From Streptomyces noursei ATCC 11455 (GTDB lineage Bacteria > Actinomycetota > Actinomycetes > Streptomycetales > Streptomycetaceae), in NCBI RefSeq assembly GCF_001704275.1, contig NZ_CP011533.1, positions 5,642,001-5,706,000 of the forward strand: a stretch of 64,000 bases of DNA. The letters run 5' to 3'. The notes under the pieces were generated by a model. It made no database searches, had not been told where the DNA came from, and saw only the letters and a list, made by a program, of their open reading frames with translations. This document shows, one piece after another, positions 39,265-46,899 of this stretch. Positions within the stretch are counted from its first letter, which is position 1. Each line of letters begins with the position of its first letter. The position numbers and the translations under genes were made by a program.

Positions 39265-39471
39265 TCAGCCAGGGAACTCCCCTTGCTTGACGGCGGACAC
39301 AAAGCACGACCAGCCGTCAGCCGGGAAAACCAGTGCGGGTCCGGTGGGGGTCTTCGAGTCACGTACGGGAATGAGTCCTGACCCGGCAAATGTACGGGAG
39401 AATTCCACGCACTGACCGCCACTTGAGCCGCTGTATGACGACTTCTCCCAGGCAGCGTTGGTCAAATTCAC
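39265..39471 (-). CDS. DUF397 protein
   Basis: 68 residues matching DUF397: WEKSSYSGSSGGQCVEFSR at the start and VRDSKTPTGPALVFPADGWSCFV, in which the DSK...L.F....W..F core is typical. DUF397 genes are very common in Streptomyces directly after an XRE/DUF5753 regulator gene and have been classed with Scr1-type toxin-antitoxin-like pairs. The start overlaps the regulator stop by 4 bp. Its stop is 20 bp from the terminal repeat, whose hairpin can act as its terminator. Confidence 0.88.
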   Translation of the reverse strand: MNLTNAAWEKSSYSGSSGGQCVEFSRTFAGSGLIPVRDSKTPTGPALVFPADGWSCFVSAVKQGEFPG

Positions 39472-40292
39472 GACAGGTACTCCTTACGGATTTTATCGAT
39501 GAGGATTAGCGAGTCGGTGGGCGCTAACGCGTGTGACCTTAGACGGTCGTAATGCTCGTAATAGGTATCCACGGTTTCGCACTGTTGATAAAGCCGCCCA
39601 CCCTGCGGGTCATCCGCGTACACAACGGTGGGATCGTCGTCAAAGGTCAGTAGAGTGAACGCCGGTACATGCGCCGCCGCAGCTCCGAACGAGAACGGCA
39701 TGACCTGGAGATCTACACTCGGCGATTCGGCGGACAAGATGAGGTGATCAAGCTGTGCGGCCATCACAGATGCCCCGCCAACTACAGTCCGTAAACAAGC
39801 CTCGTGAAGCACCACCCAGATCATTGGCGGGTTGCACTTCTCCAAGATTTCACGTCGCCTGAGCCGTGCACCCACCTTAGTGTGTATAAATTCGGCCGAC
39901 CCACGTGGGTGCCCTGCACGGAAAGCGGCGTGTGCGTACTCCCCGGTCTGAAAAATCCCCATGATGCTGGTTGTTGAGAAGTCGAGAACCCTCGACGCTT
40001 CCCGCTCTCTTTCCAGATACGGCACAAACCATGAGGGGTTGTCGTCCCGTTCAATGTCTCCGAGCAGTCGCACAAACATGCCGCGTGTTTGAAACATGGC
40101 GTCGCACTTTTCGGCGAACTGTTGAGAGGGTTTCATAGTGCCCTTCTCAACCTTCGAAACGTACGCCTCTGAGTACCCGGAGTAAGTCCCCAGCTGTTTC
40201 TGTGTGATCTTCCGGCCTATGCGGACATCCTTGACTGTGACCCCAAAGCGTTGCTGCGGAGTCAAGTACCCCGACCGCTCTACGTCGATCAC
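39468..40292 (-). CDS. XRE-family regulator with DUF5753 (Scr1-like)
   Basis: 274 residues. A helix-turn-helix lies at about 14-68 (KITQKQLGTYSGYSEAYVSKVEKG), followed by a DUF5753 domain (about 85-265) with SWFVPYLEREREASRVLDFST, IWVVLHEACLRTVVGG and LQVMPFSFGAAAAHVPAFTLLTFDD, as in the Streptomyces Scr1/BldB-partner group. The GTG at 40290-40292 has GGGAGG about eight bases upstream. With the DUF397 gene it forms a regulator-effector pair. It may act as the provirus repressor or be stabilising cargo. A perfect 10-bp palindrome at 40345-40367 upstream is its likely operator. Confidence 0.88.
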   Translation of the reverse strand: MIDVERSGYLTPQQRFGVTVKDVRIGRKITQKQLGTYSGYSEAYVSKVEKGTMKPSQQFAEKCDAMFQTRGMFVRLLGDIERDDNPSWFVPYLEREREASRVLDFSTTSIMGIFQTGEYAHAAFRAGHPRGSAEFIHTKVGARLRRREILEKCNPPMIWVVLHEACLRTVVGGASVMAAQLDHLILSAESPSVDLQVMPFSFGAAAAHVPAFTLLTFDDDPTVVYADDPQGGRLYQQCETVDTYYEHYDRLRSHALAPTDSLILIDKIRKEYLS

Positions 40293-40344
40293 CCCTCTGA
40301 CCTCCCCATATGAGGATGCTGACAGACCGGCCGCCAGTCGCCGT

Positions 40345-40367
40345 ACTTGACCGCAAGGCGGTCAAGT
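40345..40367. promoter_or_regulatory. perfect 10+3+10 palindromic operator
   Basis: ACTTGACCGC-aag-GCGGTCAAGT lies in the 188-bp divergent gap between the XRE gene and the rightward small genes. Placement and symmetry fit the dimeric XRE protein controlling both directions. Confidence 0.65.
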
Positions 40368-40480
40368 CCCTCAACCCTAGCGGTTCTGTGGTGAGTTGAT
40401 GAACCACCAGAACGCCAAAGACCCCCGCGACGCGGCGAACGTCCGGGGGCATGGCCATCAACCGTCGGGAGGTTGACGAC

Positions 40481-40795
40481 ATGCGCAAACATAGCGCGTG
40501 GATCATCGAACTGCTGTTGCATCTGCTGTTCCCCGCCCGTGGCCGGCATCGGTCGGCCGATGCACCGCCCACCCCTGAACACCCCGACACCCCCACGCTC
40601 ACCATCCCCCGTGTCCCGGCCGAACTGCGGGTGCTGCGGGGTGAGGACGTGGCGTTCCTCCGGCCGTACATCCTGACCCCCCAGGAGCGCCAGGAGCGGC
40701 GGTTGCAGCGGGGTCGGCGCCGGGCGTTGTGGCTCTCGACGCACGGGATCGACGCGGGCCCCCGGCGGATTCACGGCGTGGAGGTGGCTGGCTGA
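40481..40795 (+). CDS. small hypothetical protein next to the XRE/DUF397 pair
   Basis: 104 residues from the ATG at 40481, which has GGGAGG eight bases upstream; the frame opens earlier at 40451 but with poor spacing. A basic N-terminus, a short hydrophobic segment (WIIELLLHLLF), a Pro/Thr-rich middle (TPEHPDTPTLTIPRV) and a basic helix (PQERQERRLQRGRRRALW) are visible. Similar small proteins accompany XRE/DUF397 pairs in Streptomyces chromosomes. Function unknown. Overlaps the next gene by 1 bp (TGATG). Confidence 0.6.
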   Translation: MRKHSAWIIELLLHLLFPARGRHRSADAPPTPEHPDTPTLTIPRVPAELRVLRGEDVAFLRPYILTPQERQERRLQRGRRRALWLSTHGIDAGPRRIHGVEVAG

Positions 40796-40992
40796 TGACG
40801 TACCGACAGGGCGCCTACGTCTGGGACGAGTTGCACGGACGCATCGGTGTGGTGATGGACGGGAGTTGGGGCGGCAAGGTGCACCTCCGCCCCGTGGGCG
40901 GGGGCACTGAGTGGGCGACTCCGGCCCGCATGCTCCGGCTGGCCACCAGGACCGAACGGGCCGCTGCGGGCATCAAGGGGGATGGCCAGTGA
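40795..40992 (+). CDS. small hypothetical protein, SH3-like
   Basis: 65 residues starting MTYRQGAYVWDELHGRIGVVMD. The spacing of Gly and Val and the segment KVHLRPVGGGTEWATPARMLRLAT suggest a small beta-barrel of the kind seen in Streptomyces plasmid and phage neighbourhoods. TGATG overlap with the gene before and GTGA overlap with the gene after show that the three are translated as a unit. Function unknown. Confidence 0.6.
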   Translation: MTYRQGAYVWDELHGRIGVVMDGSWGGKVHLRPVGGGTEWATPARMLRLATRTERAAAGIKGDGQ

Positions 40993-41312
40993 TCCAGCGT
41001 TGCCCGGTCATGCCTTCTCACGACATGCAGCCGTTGAGTCGGTGGGCGTACTACTGCGAGGAACACGGCGTCACTGTCGTGTTTCACGACGATGGGTCGT
41101 CGGCTTCGCAGGCCCGTCAGCATCCCGTCTCCCAGTCGGCGGGTAGCGGTCCGGTGTACGTCGCCAAGGGGCGGGGGATGCGTTACCACGCCATTCCCAC
41201 CTGCTACACGTTGGGCCGGATCAATCCGGCGCCGGTCGTGGCGGTGGTGTCGCTGAGCAAGGCTGAGCGCGACGGTAAGACGCCGTGTCTGCACTGCGTT
41301 CCGAAGAGCTAG
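40989..41312 (+). CDS. small hypothetical protein with Cys/His residues
   Basis: 107 residues from the GTG at 40989, which overlaps the previous stop as GTGA. RYHAIPTCYTLGRINPAPV and a C-terminal CLHC pair suggest a zinc- or DNA-binding small protein, though the full ligand set is not obvious. Third gene of the three-gene unit divergent from the XRE regulator. No family recognised. Confidence 0.55.
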   Translation: MIQRCPVMPSHDMQPLSRWAYYCEEHGVTVVFHDDGSSASQARQHPVSQSAGSGPVYVAKGRGMRYHAIPTCYTLGRINPAPVVAVVSLSKAERDGKTPCLHCVPKS

Positions 41313-41317
41313 GGGGA

Positions 41318-41557
41318 ATGGTCGGATTGCAGTGCGCTGGGCCTCATCTTGAATGCCGTGGGTGCATGGGGTGGGGGTGTACGAAGGAGCAGTTGCTACG
41401 TGTTGATCCGGGCCTTTGTGGCGTCACGGTGTGGGCGAATGTGGGGTGTTGGTCGTGTGGGCGCCGGGGGTTCTTCTGTCAGGCGCCGGTGCGGTGTGAG
41501 GGTCGTCATGAGCCTGGTACACCCCTGGTTGCCGTTGGTGGGATTCCTCCGGTGTGA
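41318..41557 (+). CDS. possible Cys-rich small protein
   Basis: 79 codons from the ATG at 41318, with two CxxC-like clusters (LQCAGPHLECRGCMGWGC and CWSCGRRGFFCQAPVRC). The paired knuckles suggest a zinc-binding protein, but the ribosome site is only two bases from the ATG and a second frame overlaps it, so it may not be expressed. Confidence 0.3.
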   Translation: MVGLQCAGPHLECRGCMGWGCTKEQLLRVDPGLCGVTVWANVGCWSCGRRGFFCQAPVRCEGRHEPGTPLVAVGGIPPV

Positions 41558-41609
41558 TCTCGCGTAGTGTTGTGCTGTTCCCTGGGTGACGGAGCATTCA
41601 GGGGACGAA

Positions 41610-41640
41610 AGGACCCGCCAGTTTGGGGCTGGCGGGTCCT
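41610..41640. terminator. terminator between rightward small genes and polymerase operon
   Basis: AGGACCCGCCA...TGGCGGGTCCT, an 11-bp perfect stem with a 9-nt loop, followed on the + strand by tgtctttt. It lies between convergent transcripts, so it probably ends both. Confidence 0.8.
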
Positions 41641-41649
41641 TGTCTTTTC

Positions 41650-44325
41650 TCAGCCGTGGTGTATGTGGTACCAGGTTTGCAGTACGTGTAGCGGGTCGCG
41701 ATTCAGAATAGAATCCGCGTGTTCTTCTCTGAGGTCTCGCCATGCGTAGAGCGCACTGGCTTGGATGATTTCCTTCATTTTCTTCGGTCGGGGTTTGCTG
41801 CCTTTCCGGTATTGCTTGACTTGAGTTCGTGACGCGACGTTACTTTCGGCGCACTGGTCTAGGAAGAAATCAACGAGAGGGAACCAGTCTTCCCAGGTCT
41901 TCCCGAAAAGGACCGGCGCGATTCCTTCGGCGTCAAGTAGTTCAGTTCCCTCAAGACTGTTGGATTCCTTGCCAACCGTGGTGGCGCCGGGGGCGTGTAT
42001 CCATTGGCGCCTGAGTATTCCTCTGGTCGTTGTCAGGCAGTATTGGCCGCCCAAGTCCTCGAATTTCCATTCTGGGTGAACGGCATAGTCGTCAATGACG
42101 TCTTGAAAGACAACGAGCGGAGGGCGTTTGATGGGCTTGTCGGGGTTGTTCCGGTCCACCCATGTCACGCTCCCCCATTTGGCACTGTCGGCTTCGTAGG
42201 GTGCGATGAGCAATCCCGATTCCGGGGCCCGGTACATGGGATCAATCTGCCCGATCATCATGAAGTTGAAAGGCTTCATCTGTTCCGTGTACTTCTTTTT
42301 TGCATTGAGGGTGCGGAACGCGTTGTAAAGCCCCCAAGATGAAACGCTGTGACGCATAAGGGCAGAGAGAGTTCCCCATTCGGGTTCTTCGTCGTCGAGA
42401 ATGGCACGCCACAAACGCTCGATCCACGCTTTATGCCCACCCTTCTCCGGCGCCATGAGATAGCCCAAACCGTGTTCTGAACTCTTGACGATGTTCCCGG
42501 CCGCGTCGGTGAGCACGTAACGCTTGGCACTGATGACGTAGGCGTATCCGTCAAACTCCCTCTTGAGCATGTGCGGTACGAGGTCACGGTCATAGGGGTT
42601 CAGTGCGTCGAATCGTTCAATGATGGCATCAGGATCGGTACCGGTTACCGCACAGGAATCTGTGTCCATGAAGGCGTAGTAGCCACCCGCGTCCAGCACG
42701 ATTTTCTCCATGAGTGCGAGCATGAGCCGCGCCCCGGAAGTCGGCATGGTCGCCAACGGCGGATAGCAGTACTCGCCCGGTGTTTCCTTCGACGTGCTGA
42801 TTCGTTGGGTTACTCCGGACCGGTACAGCAGTTTGCCCGGTGTCGGTTGGGCGAATTTCTTGCGGTTGACCTGAGCGAAGATTCCGTAACTCCCGGAGTT
42901 TACTACCGTCTTGAGGAGTGCCGCCAATTGGGGGTCGGAGTTCTTCACCCGTTGGCGTTCTTCCACCGCGTATTTGAAGAAGTCTTCTTCGGGGGATACG
43001 TCGATGCGCCCCAGGAGCGAGACAGGTTGAAGTGAGGGGGCGCGGCCGGCCGACGTGAACCGGTACGCCTTCAACACCTTCGGGGCCTTTCCAGTAAGGA
43101 GGGTGGAGGCGATCACATCAGGAATGGCGTACCAGAAAGGTTCAGTGGCGCTGAAGTAGTTGATGCCGATATTGGGTGTCTCGTTCAGTCCGTAGTTCGC
43201 CCGGACTGGTAGCACGTCTTTGTCCGGCATGACTTGGGCTATGCCGACGAAGCTAGGCCAGTTATCGGGATTCAGGCAGTAGTCCACATCGACATTCGAT
43301 AGATCAAGGTCGAATTCCTCGGCCTGAATATCGGCAGACGTGATCAGGTCCCACAAGCCCATGAGGTGACCGACCGTGGGATACATGGACGTGAAGTCCA
43401 GCACCGACACGGGAGCGGTGGTGCGTCGGATGCGTGCTTCGGCCCGGCCGCCAAAGAACGTGGACATGGTGAACCCCAGCACATCGTCAGGGACCGAGGA
43501 ACGCCCCATGTGCGGGGTAATGCCCATGGCTTCGAAATACCCTTTCGCAAGCGTGGCGGGTGAATAGACCTGGTGCGCCAACTTAGGGATGGGGTGCTTG
43601 TAGAACTCTCTCAGCATGGCGTCGAAAAGTCGGGCGGTCGCTGCTACGTCCTCACGGCAATAGTCGATGTACTCCGGGGTGATGACTCCGTGGTCGGTCA
43701 CGGGGTGCTTGCCCTCAACTCCGAACGCCCGGCAAGCCGATTCGAGACTGTGTGGAGTGCTAGTCAGTCCGAACGCCAGCGTCCGGCAGTCGATGAACAG
43801 TCCCCGCCATTTGTGCTCGGGAGTCGTGCCCCAACCGATGAACGATTTCTTCGAATCCAAATGCTTCACCCTGAGTCGGGGGCGCCAATGGTCGTTGTCC
43901 TCCCAGAGCTTGAACGAGAATCCCCCATCGTAGAAACCTCGTGCGGCTCCCACGTCAATGGCGATACGGGAAATGTCGAACGGCAAATTAAAGCCGACAA
44001 CTCCCATGCGGTACCGGTAGGCCCGGCGCCACAGGTAGTGCTCAACGAATTCCGTGCGCGAGAGGAAATGCAGCTTCCTGTCCGCTACCGATATCGACAG
44101 GATGCGGTGATCGATGGGGGCCGTGTGGGATTCGGCGTATTCCTTCAGTGTCGCGAACCCTTCCGGATCGCGTTTCGCTAGGTCGTCCTGGTAGAAGATT
44201 CCTTCTTCTATGAGCGTGAGTATCTGCCCTTCGTAGTCGAGTTCGTAGATACGGAACGCGCCGAAGTTCAGGTTCTGCACGGTGTCGGCGGTGGTTTCGG
44301 TATCGAAAACAAGAATGTGCCTCAC
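41650..44325 (-). CDS. family B DNA polymerase, protein-primed/viral type
   Basis: 891 residues. The 3'-5' exonuclease motifs are Exo I FDTETT (Asp8, Glu10), Exo II GFNLPFD (Asn113-Asp117) and Exo III YCRED (222-226). Polymerase motifs are A DFTSMYP (Asp310), B KTVVNSGSYG (471-480) and C MDTDS (554-558). This is the DNA_pol_B_2 (organellar and viral) pattern. The extra segment between motifs A and B, about 160 residues long, is where the TPR insertions that grip a terminal protein lie in phi29-like enzymes. It replicates the linear element from its inverted repeats, priming from a protein. The GTG start overlaps the preceding stop (GTGA). Last gene of the replication operon. Confidence 0.95.
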   Translation of the reverse strand: MRHILVFDTETTADTVQNLNFGAFRIYELDYEGQILTLIEEGIFYQDDLAKRDPEGFATLKEYAESHTAPIDHRILSISVADRKLHFLSRTEFVEHYLWRRAYRYRMGVVGFNLPFDISRIAIDVGAARGFYDGGFSFKLWEDNDHWRPRLRVKHLDSKKSFIGWGTTPEHKWRGLFIDCRTLAFGLTSTPHSLESACRAFGVEGKHPVTDHGVITPEYIDYCREDVAATARLFDAMLREFYKHPIPKLAHQVYSPATLAKGYFEAMGITPHMGRSSVPDDVLGFTMSTFFGGRAEARIRRTTAPVSVLDFTSMYPTVGHLMGLWDLITSADIQAEEFDLDLSNVDVDYCLNPDNWPSFVGIAQVMPDKDVLPVRANYGLNETPNIGINYFSATEPFWYAIPDVIASTLLTGKAPKVLKAYRFTSAGRAPSLQPVSLLGRIDVSPEEDFFKYAVEERQRVKNSDPQLAALLKTVVNSGSYGIFAQVNRKKFAQPTPGKLLYRSGVTQRISTSKETPGEYCYPPLATMPTSGARLMLALMEKIVLDAGGYYAFMDTDSCAVTGTDPDAIIERFDALNPYDRDLVPHMLKREFDGYAYVISAKRYVLTDAAGNIVKSSEHGLGYLMAPEKGGHKAWIERLWRAILDDEEPEWGTLSALMRHSVSSWGLYNAFRTLNAKKKYTEQMKPFNFMMIGQIDPMYRAPESGLLIAPYEADSAKWGSVTWVDRNNPDKPIKRPPLVVFQDVIDDYAVHPEWKFEDLGGQYCLTTTRGILRRQWIHAPGATTVGKESNSLEGTELLDAEGIAPVLFGKTWEDWFPLVDFFLDQCAESNVASRTQVKQYRKGSKPRPKKMKEIIQASALYAWRDLREEHADSILNRDPLHVLQTWYHIHHG

Positions 44326-44471
44326 GGTTCAAGCCCCCGAACAATGACGTCGATGACACGAGGTTTCGTCGGAATGAGGTCTTCAGGCTTAGGCAGCACG
44401 AGGGGTTCTGTATCCCGTTCGGGCGTCGGGTCGGAGTCCGTAGCGTTCTGCGATGCGTCGGGCGTAGGCAT
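44322..44471 (-). CDS. 49-residue acidic peptide before polymerase
   Basis: From the ATG at 44471 with GGAG ten bases upstream; a TTG at 44504 is possible. Pro/Asp/Glu-rich start (MPTPDASQNATDSDP), then LVLPKPEDLIPTKPRVIDVIV. It overlaps the HNH-like gene before it and the polymerase start after it, so it is embedded in the operon. No function can be read; it may be a small replication cofactor or only a leader coupling polymerase translation. Confidence 0.5.
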   Translation of the reverse strand: MPTPDASQNATDSDPTPERDTEPLVLPKPEDLIPTKPRVIDVIVRGLEP

Positions 44472-44679
44472 TGGCAAGCGTCTCCACAATGATGAGAAGT
44501 CCAAGAACCATGGCGGCGGTGCGCTGAGTTTCTTCAGCGGTGCCGGAGAGGGGAACTCCTACGGCACCCTGGCAGGCCGTGATGCGACGGTGGCATTCGA
44601 CGCACAGTCGAACGGTGGCGTTCGAGTTGCGGCGCCCCGCGATATGGTGTTCCTCGTAGCGCACGATTCCCCCCTTCAC
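44389..44679 (-). CDS. HNH-like/zinc-binding small protein
   Basis: 96 residues from a GTG that overlaps the previous stop (GTGA). EEHHIAGRRNSNATVRLCVECHRRIT is an HHxAGR...CxxCH pattern of the kind found in small HNH-type proteins of actinophages and Streptomyces plasmids. A hydrophobic segment (AAMVLGLLIIVETLANAYA) and a basic tail follow. It lacks the length of a full nuclease and may only bind DNA. It lies between the candidate terminal protein and the polymerase, which suggests a part in replication. Confidence 0.65.
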   Translation of the reverse strand: MKGGIVRYEEHHIAGRRNSNATVRLCVECHRRITACQGAVGVPLSGTAEETQRTAAMVLGLLIIVETLANAYARRIAERYGLRPDARTGYRTPRAA

Positions 44680-45134
44680 GCGGCAACGTAAATGGATTCG
44701 ACGTTCATTTGCCCAGTGAGGGCAAGTTCGTAAAGGTCCATGCTCGCTCCGGCAAGTGGGATGTTCTCCCCGGTATCCACATTTTGCACAGTGACCCCCG
44801 CCATTGCATTGATCCTTTCGGACTGACCTTTCTTCGCCCACAGTCGTGCGGCGTTCCAATGCTGAGCGACTTTGCTCCGGTCGGCTTTGTCGAGTCGCAC
44901 CCGACGTAGTCCATTGTCGGTGAGCACGTTGATATTCTTCGCGTTGCGTACTCGGTAGGCTGTGAAATCGGCCGGCCGCCGGGCCGCGTCGCGTGGGTGC
45001 TCGGGTGTCTCCTTGTGACCTCTTGCGGATTTGAGGGACGCCCCGGATTCGTAAGCCGCACGGTCGATGCCTTTTCGTTCGAGCCGTGAGCGGTATCCGT
45101 CGCTGAGAGCGGACCATTCGCGGCGACTGGCCAC
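44676..45134 (-). CDS. candidate DNA terminal protein
   Basis: 152-residue basic protein starting GTG at 45132-45134 with AAAGGGG about seven bases upstream. The N-terminal part YRSRLERKGIDRAAYESGAS followed by LKSARGHKETPEHP looks like a compact nucleic-acid-binding helix pair, and a middle Lys/Arg-rich region follows. The last 25 residues include two Tyr (MDLYELAL and ESIYVAA) and several Ser that could carry the first nucleotide. Protein-primed viruses place the terminal-protein gene just upstream of the polymerase, as here. No sequence signature proves the role, so it is a positional call. Confidence 0.5.
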   Translation of the reverse strand: MASRREWSALSDGYRSRLERKGIDRAAYESGASLKSARGHKETPEHPRDAARRPADFTAYRVRNAKNINVLTDNGLRRVRLDKADRSKVAQHWNAARLWAKKGQSERINAMAGVTVQNVDTGENIPLAGASMDLYELALTGQMNVESIYVAA

Positions 45135-45205
45135 CGGGTGCCCCTTTCAGCTATGGGAAAGGTGGGGCACACGCTCCCCGTCGCGTGCCCCACCCATCTC
45201 CGAGA

Positions 45206-45688
45206 TCAGGTGAGATAGAAAGTGGTGGCCTTCCGCCAATCTCCACCGTCGTCCGGCCGCTTACGCGAGATAGCGCCGGTGTCGGAGTTGAACCAGTATT
45301 CCGACGTGCTCAATCCGTTATTGTGGGTGATCGGGCCAAGCTGGCGTCCGATCCGTTCGGTCAGTTCCTTGTACTGGCGGTATATCCCGGAGCCACCGTC
45401 ATTGAGAACGGCAAGGGAGTTGTCCCGCCGCATGATGACCGCCGACACAAACTCCCCGTTGTCTCCCTCGTGGAAATGCCACTCAAGAGAGATGAAAGGG
45501 ACCGCAATCAGTTCCCGCTTGTCCCTGATCACAGGGTAGGAGCTGGTGAACTCCTCAAAACTTGCGGCGTGTGATGCGACGGAGTCATATCCAGCTTCCC
45601 GGATTTTCGCTATCTCTTCGTCGGTGAAGTGCTTCACCTCCGGTCCAGTGGTGGTTACGTCGGTGCTTTGCGTCGCCTTGCGCGGCAA
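45206..45688 (-). CDS. early protein, possibly single-stranded-DNA binding
   Basis: 160 residues from a TTG at 45688 with GGAGG five bases upstream. A Thr-rich start is followed by FTDEEIAKIREAGYDS and a beta-rich core: ELIAVPFISLEWHFHEGDNG then EFVSAVIMRRD, LAVLNDGGSGIYRQYKEL and SEYWFNSDTGAISRKR. The fold and length would suit a phage single-stranded-DNA-binding or replication accessory protein, which every protein-primed system needs, but no motif proves it. First gene of the replication operon; a motif shared with the structural-operon promoter lies about 55-65 bases upstream. Confidence 0.5.
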   Translation of the reverse strand: MPRKATQSTDVTTTGPEVKHFTDEEIAKIREAGYDSVASHAASFEEFTSSYPVIRDKRELIAVPFISLEWHFHEGDNGEFVSAVIMRRDNSLAVLNDGGSGIYRQYKELTERIGRQLGPITHNNGLSTSEYWFNSDTGAISRKRPDDGGDWRKATTFYLT

Positions 45689-45742
45689 TGTGACCTCCGT
45701 GTGTCGCGGGGTGGGTGAGCACTGTAAGCAGATGTTTGCGGC

Positions 45743-45753
45743 GCATGCCAGCG
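45743..45753 (-). promoter_or_regulatory. shared upstream motif, copy 1
   Basis: CGCTGGCATGC on the minus strand, about 55-65 bases upstream of the first replication-operon gene. The same 11-mer occurs at 50671-50681 upstream of the structural operon. A cttacagtgctca stretch follows here; tgagtgtaagcactca follows there. Confidence 0.45.
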
Positions 45754-45754
45754 T

Positions 45755-45895
45755 TTACATATTCGTCTTTTGTATGGAGGAACGCGGATCGATAGCGGGG
45801 AAATCTAGCGGAAGTCCCGCACTATTGGTCTTTCCGCGACGCGAATGAATGCGGATTGCGAGACGAATACGCAACAGAAACAGATACTTTTTCAT
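45755..45895 (-). CDS. 46-residue basic peptide, end of structural operon
   Basis: ATG at 45893-45895 overlaps the previous stop (ATGA) and has GGGGGA seven bases upstream. It starts MKKYLFLLRIRLAIRIHSRR, an amphipathic basic helix, and ends in a polar tail. Too short for family assignment. Overlap and ribosome site support expression; it could be a virion DNA-packing or membrane-active peptide. Confidence 0.5.
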   Translation of the reverse strand: MKKYLFLLRIRLAIRIHSRRGKTNSAGLPLDFPAIDPRSSIQKTNM

Positions 45896-46254
45896 GCGGA
45901 AGTCCCCCCGCTACCCGGCCGCGCCTTGACCGCACCCCCCGAACTCCCCGGCGGATTGCCGGAGTTGACGCCAGAGTTCCCCGTGCAGCCACCCTGCACC
46001 CGCGTCGCGTCGTCCGTCGTCATGCCCTGTGGCAGTAGGAACACCGCCGGGGCCTGAGCCGTCGGGGTAGTCCCGTCGTTCACCGCCTGGCCCTGCTTCC
46101 CGGCCCCCGCCGGCATACCCTGACCAGCCGGTTTCTTCGACGAACCCTTGACCCGCTCCCACAGGTACATGCCTGCGACCCCGCCGAGAATCCACACCCA
46201 CATGGGCCATGGCCCGACATCCTTGGTGAAGAACTCACGATCCACCTCAGCCAT
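45892..46254 (-). CDS. small single-span virion membrane protein (120 aa)
   Basis: Starts MAEVDREFFTKDVGPWPMW at 46254, with GGGGG five bases upstream. One hydrophobic span (MWVWILGGVAGMYLW, about 18-32), then a Lys-rich turn and a long Gly/Ala/Pro-rich tail containing a CTGNSGVNSG segment. Layout fits a minor protein of the internal lipid membrane of tectivirus-like particles. Overlaps its neighbours on both sides. Confidence 0.65.
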   Translation of the reverse strand: MAEVDREFFTKDVGPWPMWVWILGGVAGMYLWERVKGSSKKPAGQGMPAGAGKQGQAVNDGTTPTAQAPAVFLLPQGMTTDDATRVQGGCTGNSGVNSGNPPGSSGGAVKARPGSGGTSA

Positions 46255-46741
46255 CACGACCCCCAATCACCTGAGTCGTCGCCGAGTACGTCTGTCCCCG
46301 GTAGCGCTGCTCCGTGAGCCTGTTGCGCCGGGGCCTGGTCATGTTCTTGGGCTTGTTGCTGCCCTTCGTCCTGGCGGCCTTCATGGCAACGGGGGTGCCG
46401 GTGTGGAGCCCTGTCCGGTCCTGGTGCGACCCGCCCGACCAACGGCGCCAGGTGTACGTGTCCATGTGCAGCTCTGCACGGATGGGCCCAGAGTCGGTCC
46501 ACCTGAGTGGATCGGCGGCCGGTCGGTAGTTCCCGGCCCGCCAGTAAGGCCCCCTGCGGCGCGTCTCAACGGCGCCTGAGGGGTTGGCGAACACGGGACC
46601 GCCGACACGCTCCATGCGGCTCCAGGCACGCCGGATACGGCCGCTCTCAGGCGGTCCGCCGGAAGCGTCGCCACGTCGCGGGGTCGCTGTGTCGTAGCGG
46701 GGCCGGGCGTACGGCAACGGGGTGCTGCTGCGGTGTCCCAT
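46247..46741 (-). CDS. basic hypothetical structural-operon protein (164 aa)
   Basis: From the ATG at 46741, which overlaps the preceding stop as TGATG. Rich in Arg, Gly, Pro and Thr, with no hydrophobic span. Segments RRAWSRMERVGGPVFANPSG and GPYWRAGNYRPAADPLRW show regularly spaced aromatics, and a very basic C-terminal region (KGSNKPKNMTRPRRNRLTE) could bind DNA. No family recognised; a capsid-interior or vertex protein is plausible from position only. Confidence 0.6.
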   Translation of the reverse strand: MGHRSSTPLPYARPRYDTATPRRGDASGGPPESGRIRRAWSRMERVGGPVFANPSGAVETRRRGPYWRAGNYRPAADPLRWTDSGPIRAELHMDTYTWRRWSGGSHQDRTGLHTGTPVAMKAARTKGSNKPKNMTRPRRNRLTEQRYRGQTYSATTQVIGGRDG

Positions 46742-46899
46742 CACGACCACGACCCCCCGCCCGTCGCGGCCTTGATCATCGAAGAGAACGAAGATCCAAC
46801 GGAGTTGACCAGTGAGGGCCCCTGTGATCCCGGTCGGACCAGGACCATGATTCCGGCGACGATGATCACGCCGGTAAGAATGTCAACGATCTTGTTCAC
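46741..46899 (-). CDS. 52-residue single-span membrane peptide
   Basis: GTG at 46897-46899 overlaps the previous stop (GTGA) and has GGGAG nine bases upstream. MNKIVDILTGVIIVAGIMVL is one hydrophobic helix, followed by a Gly/Ser-rich end. One of several tiny membrane proteins in this operon, a hallmark of phages with an internal membrane. Confidence 0.65.
   Translation of the reverse strand: MNKIVDILTGVIIVAGIMVLVRPGSQGPSLVNSVGSSFSSMIKAATGGGSWS

Noticed and set aside
41349..41567. 72-codon frame overlapping the Cys-rich one
   Set aside because: No ribosome site and no recognisable pattern; at most one of the two overlapping frames is real.
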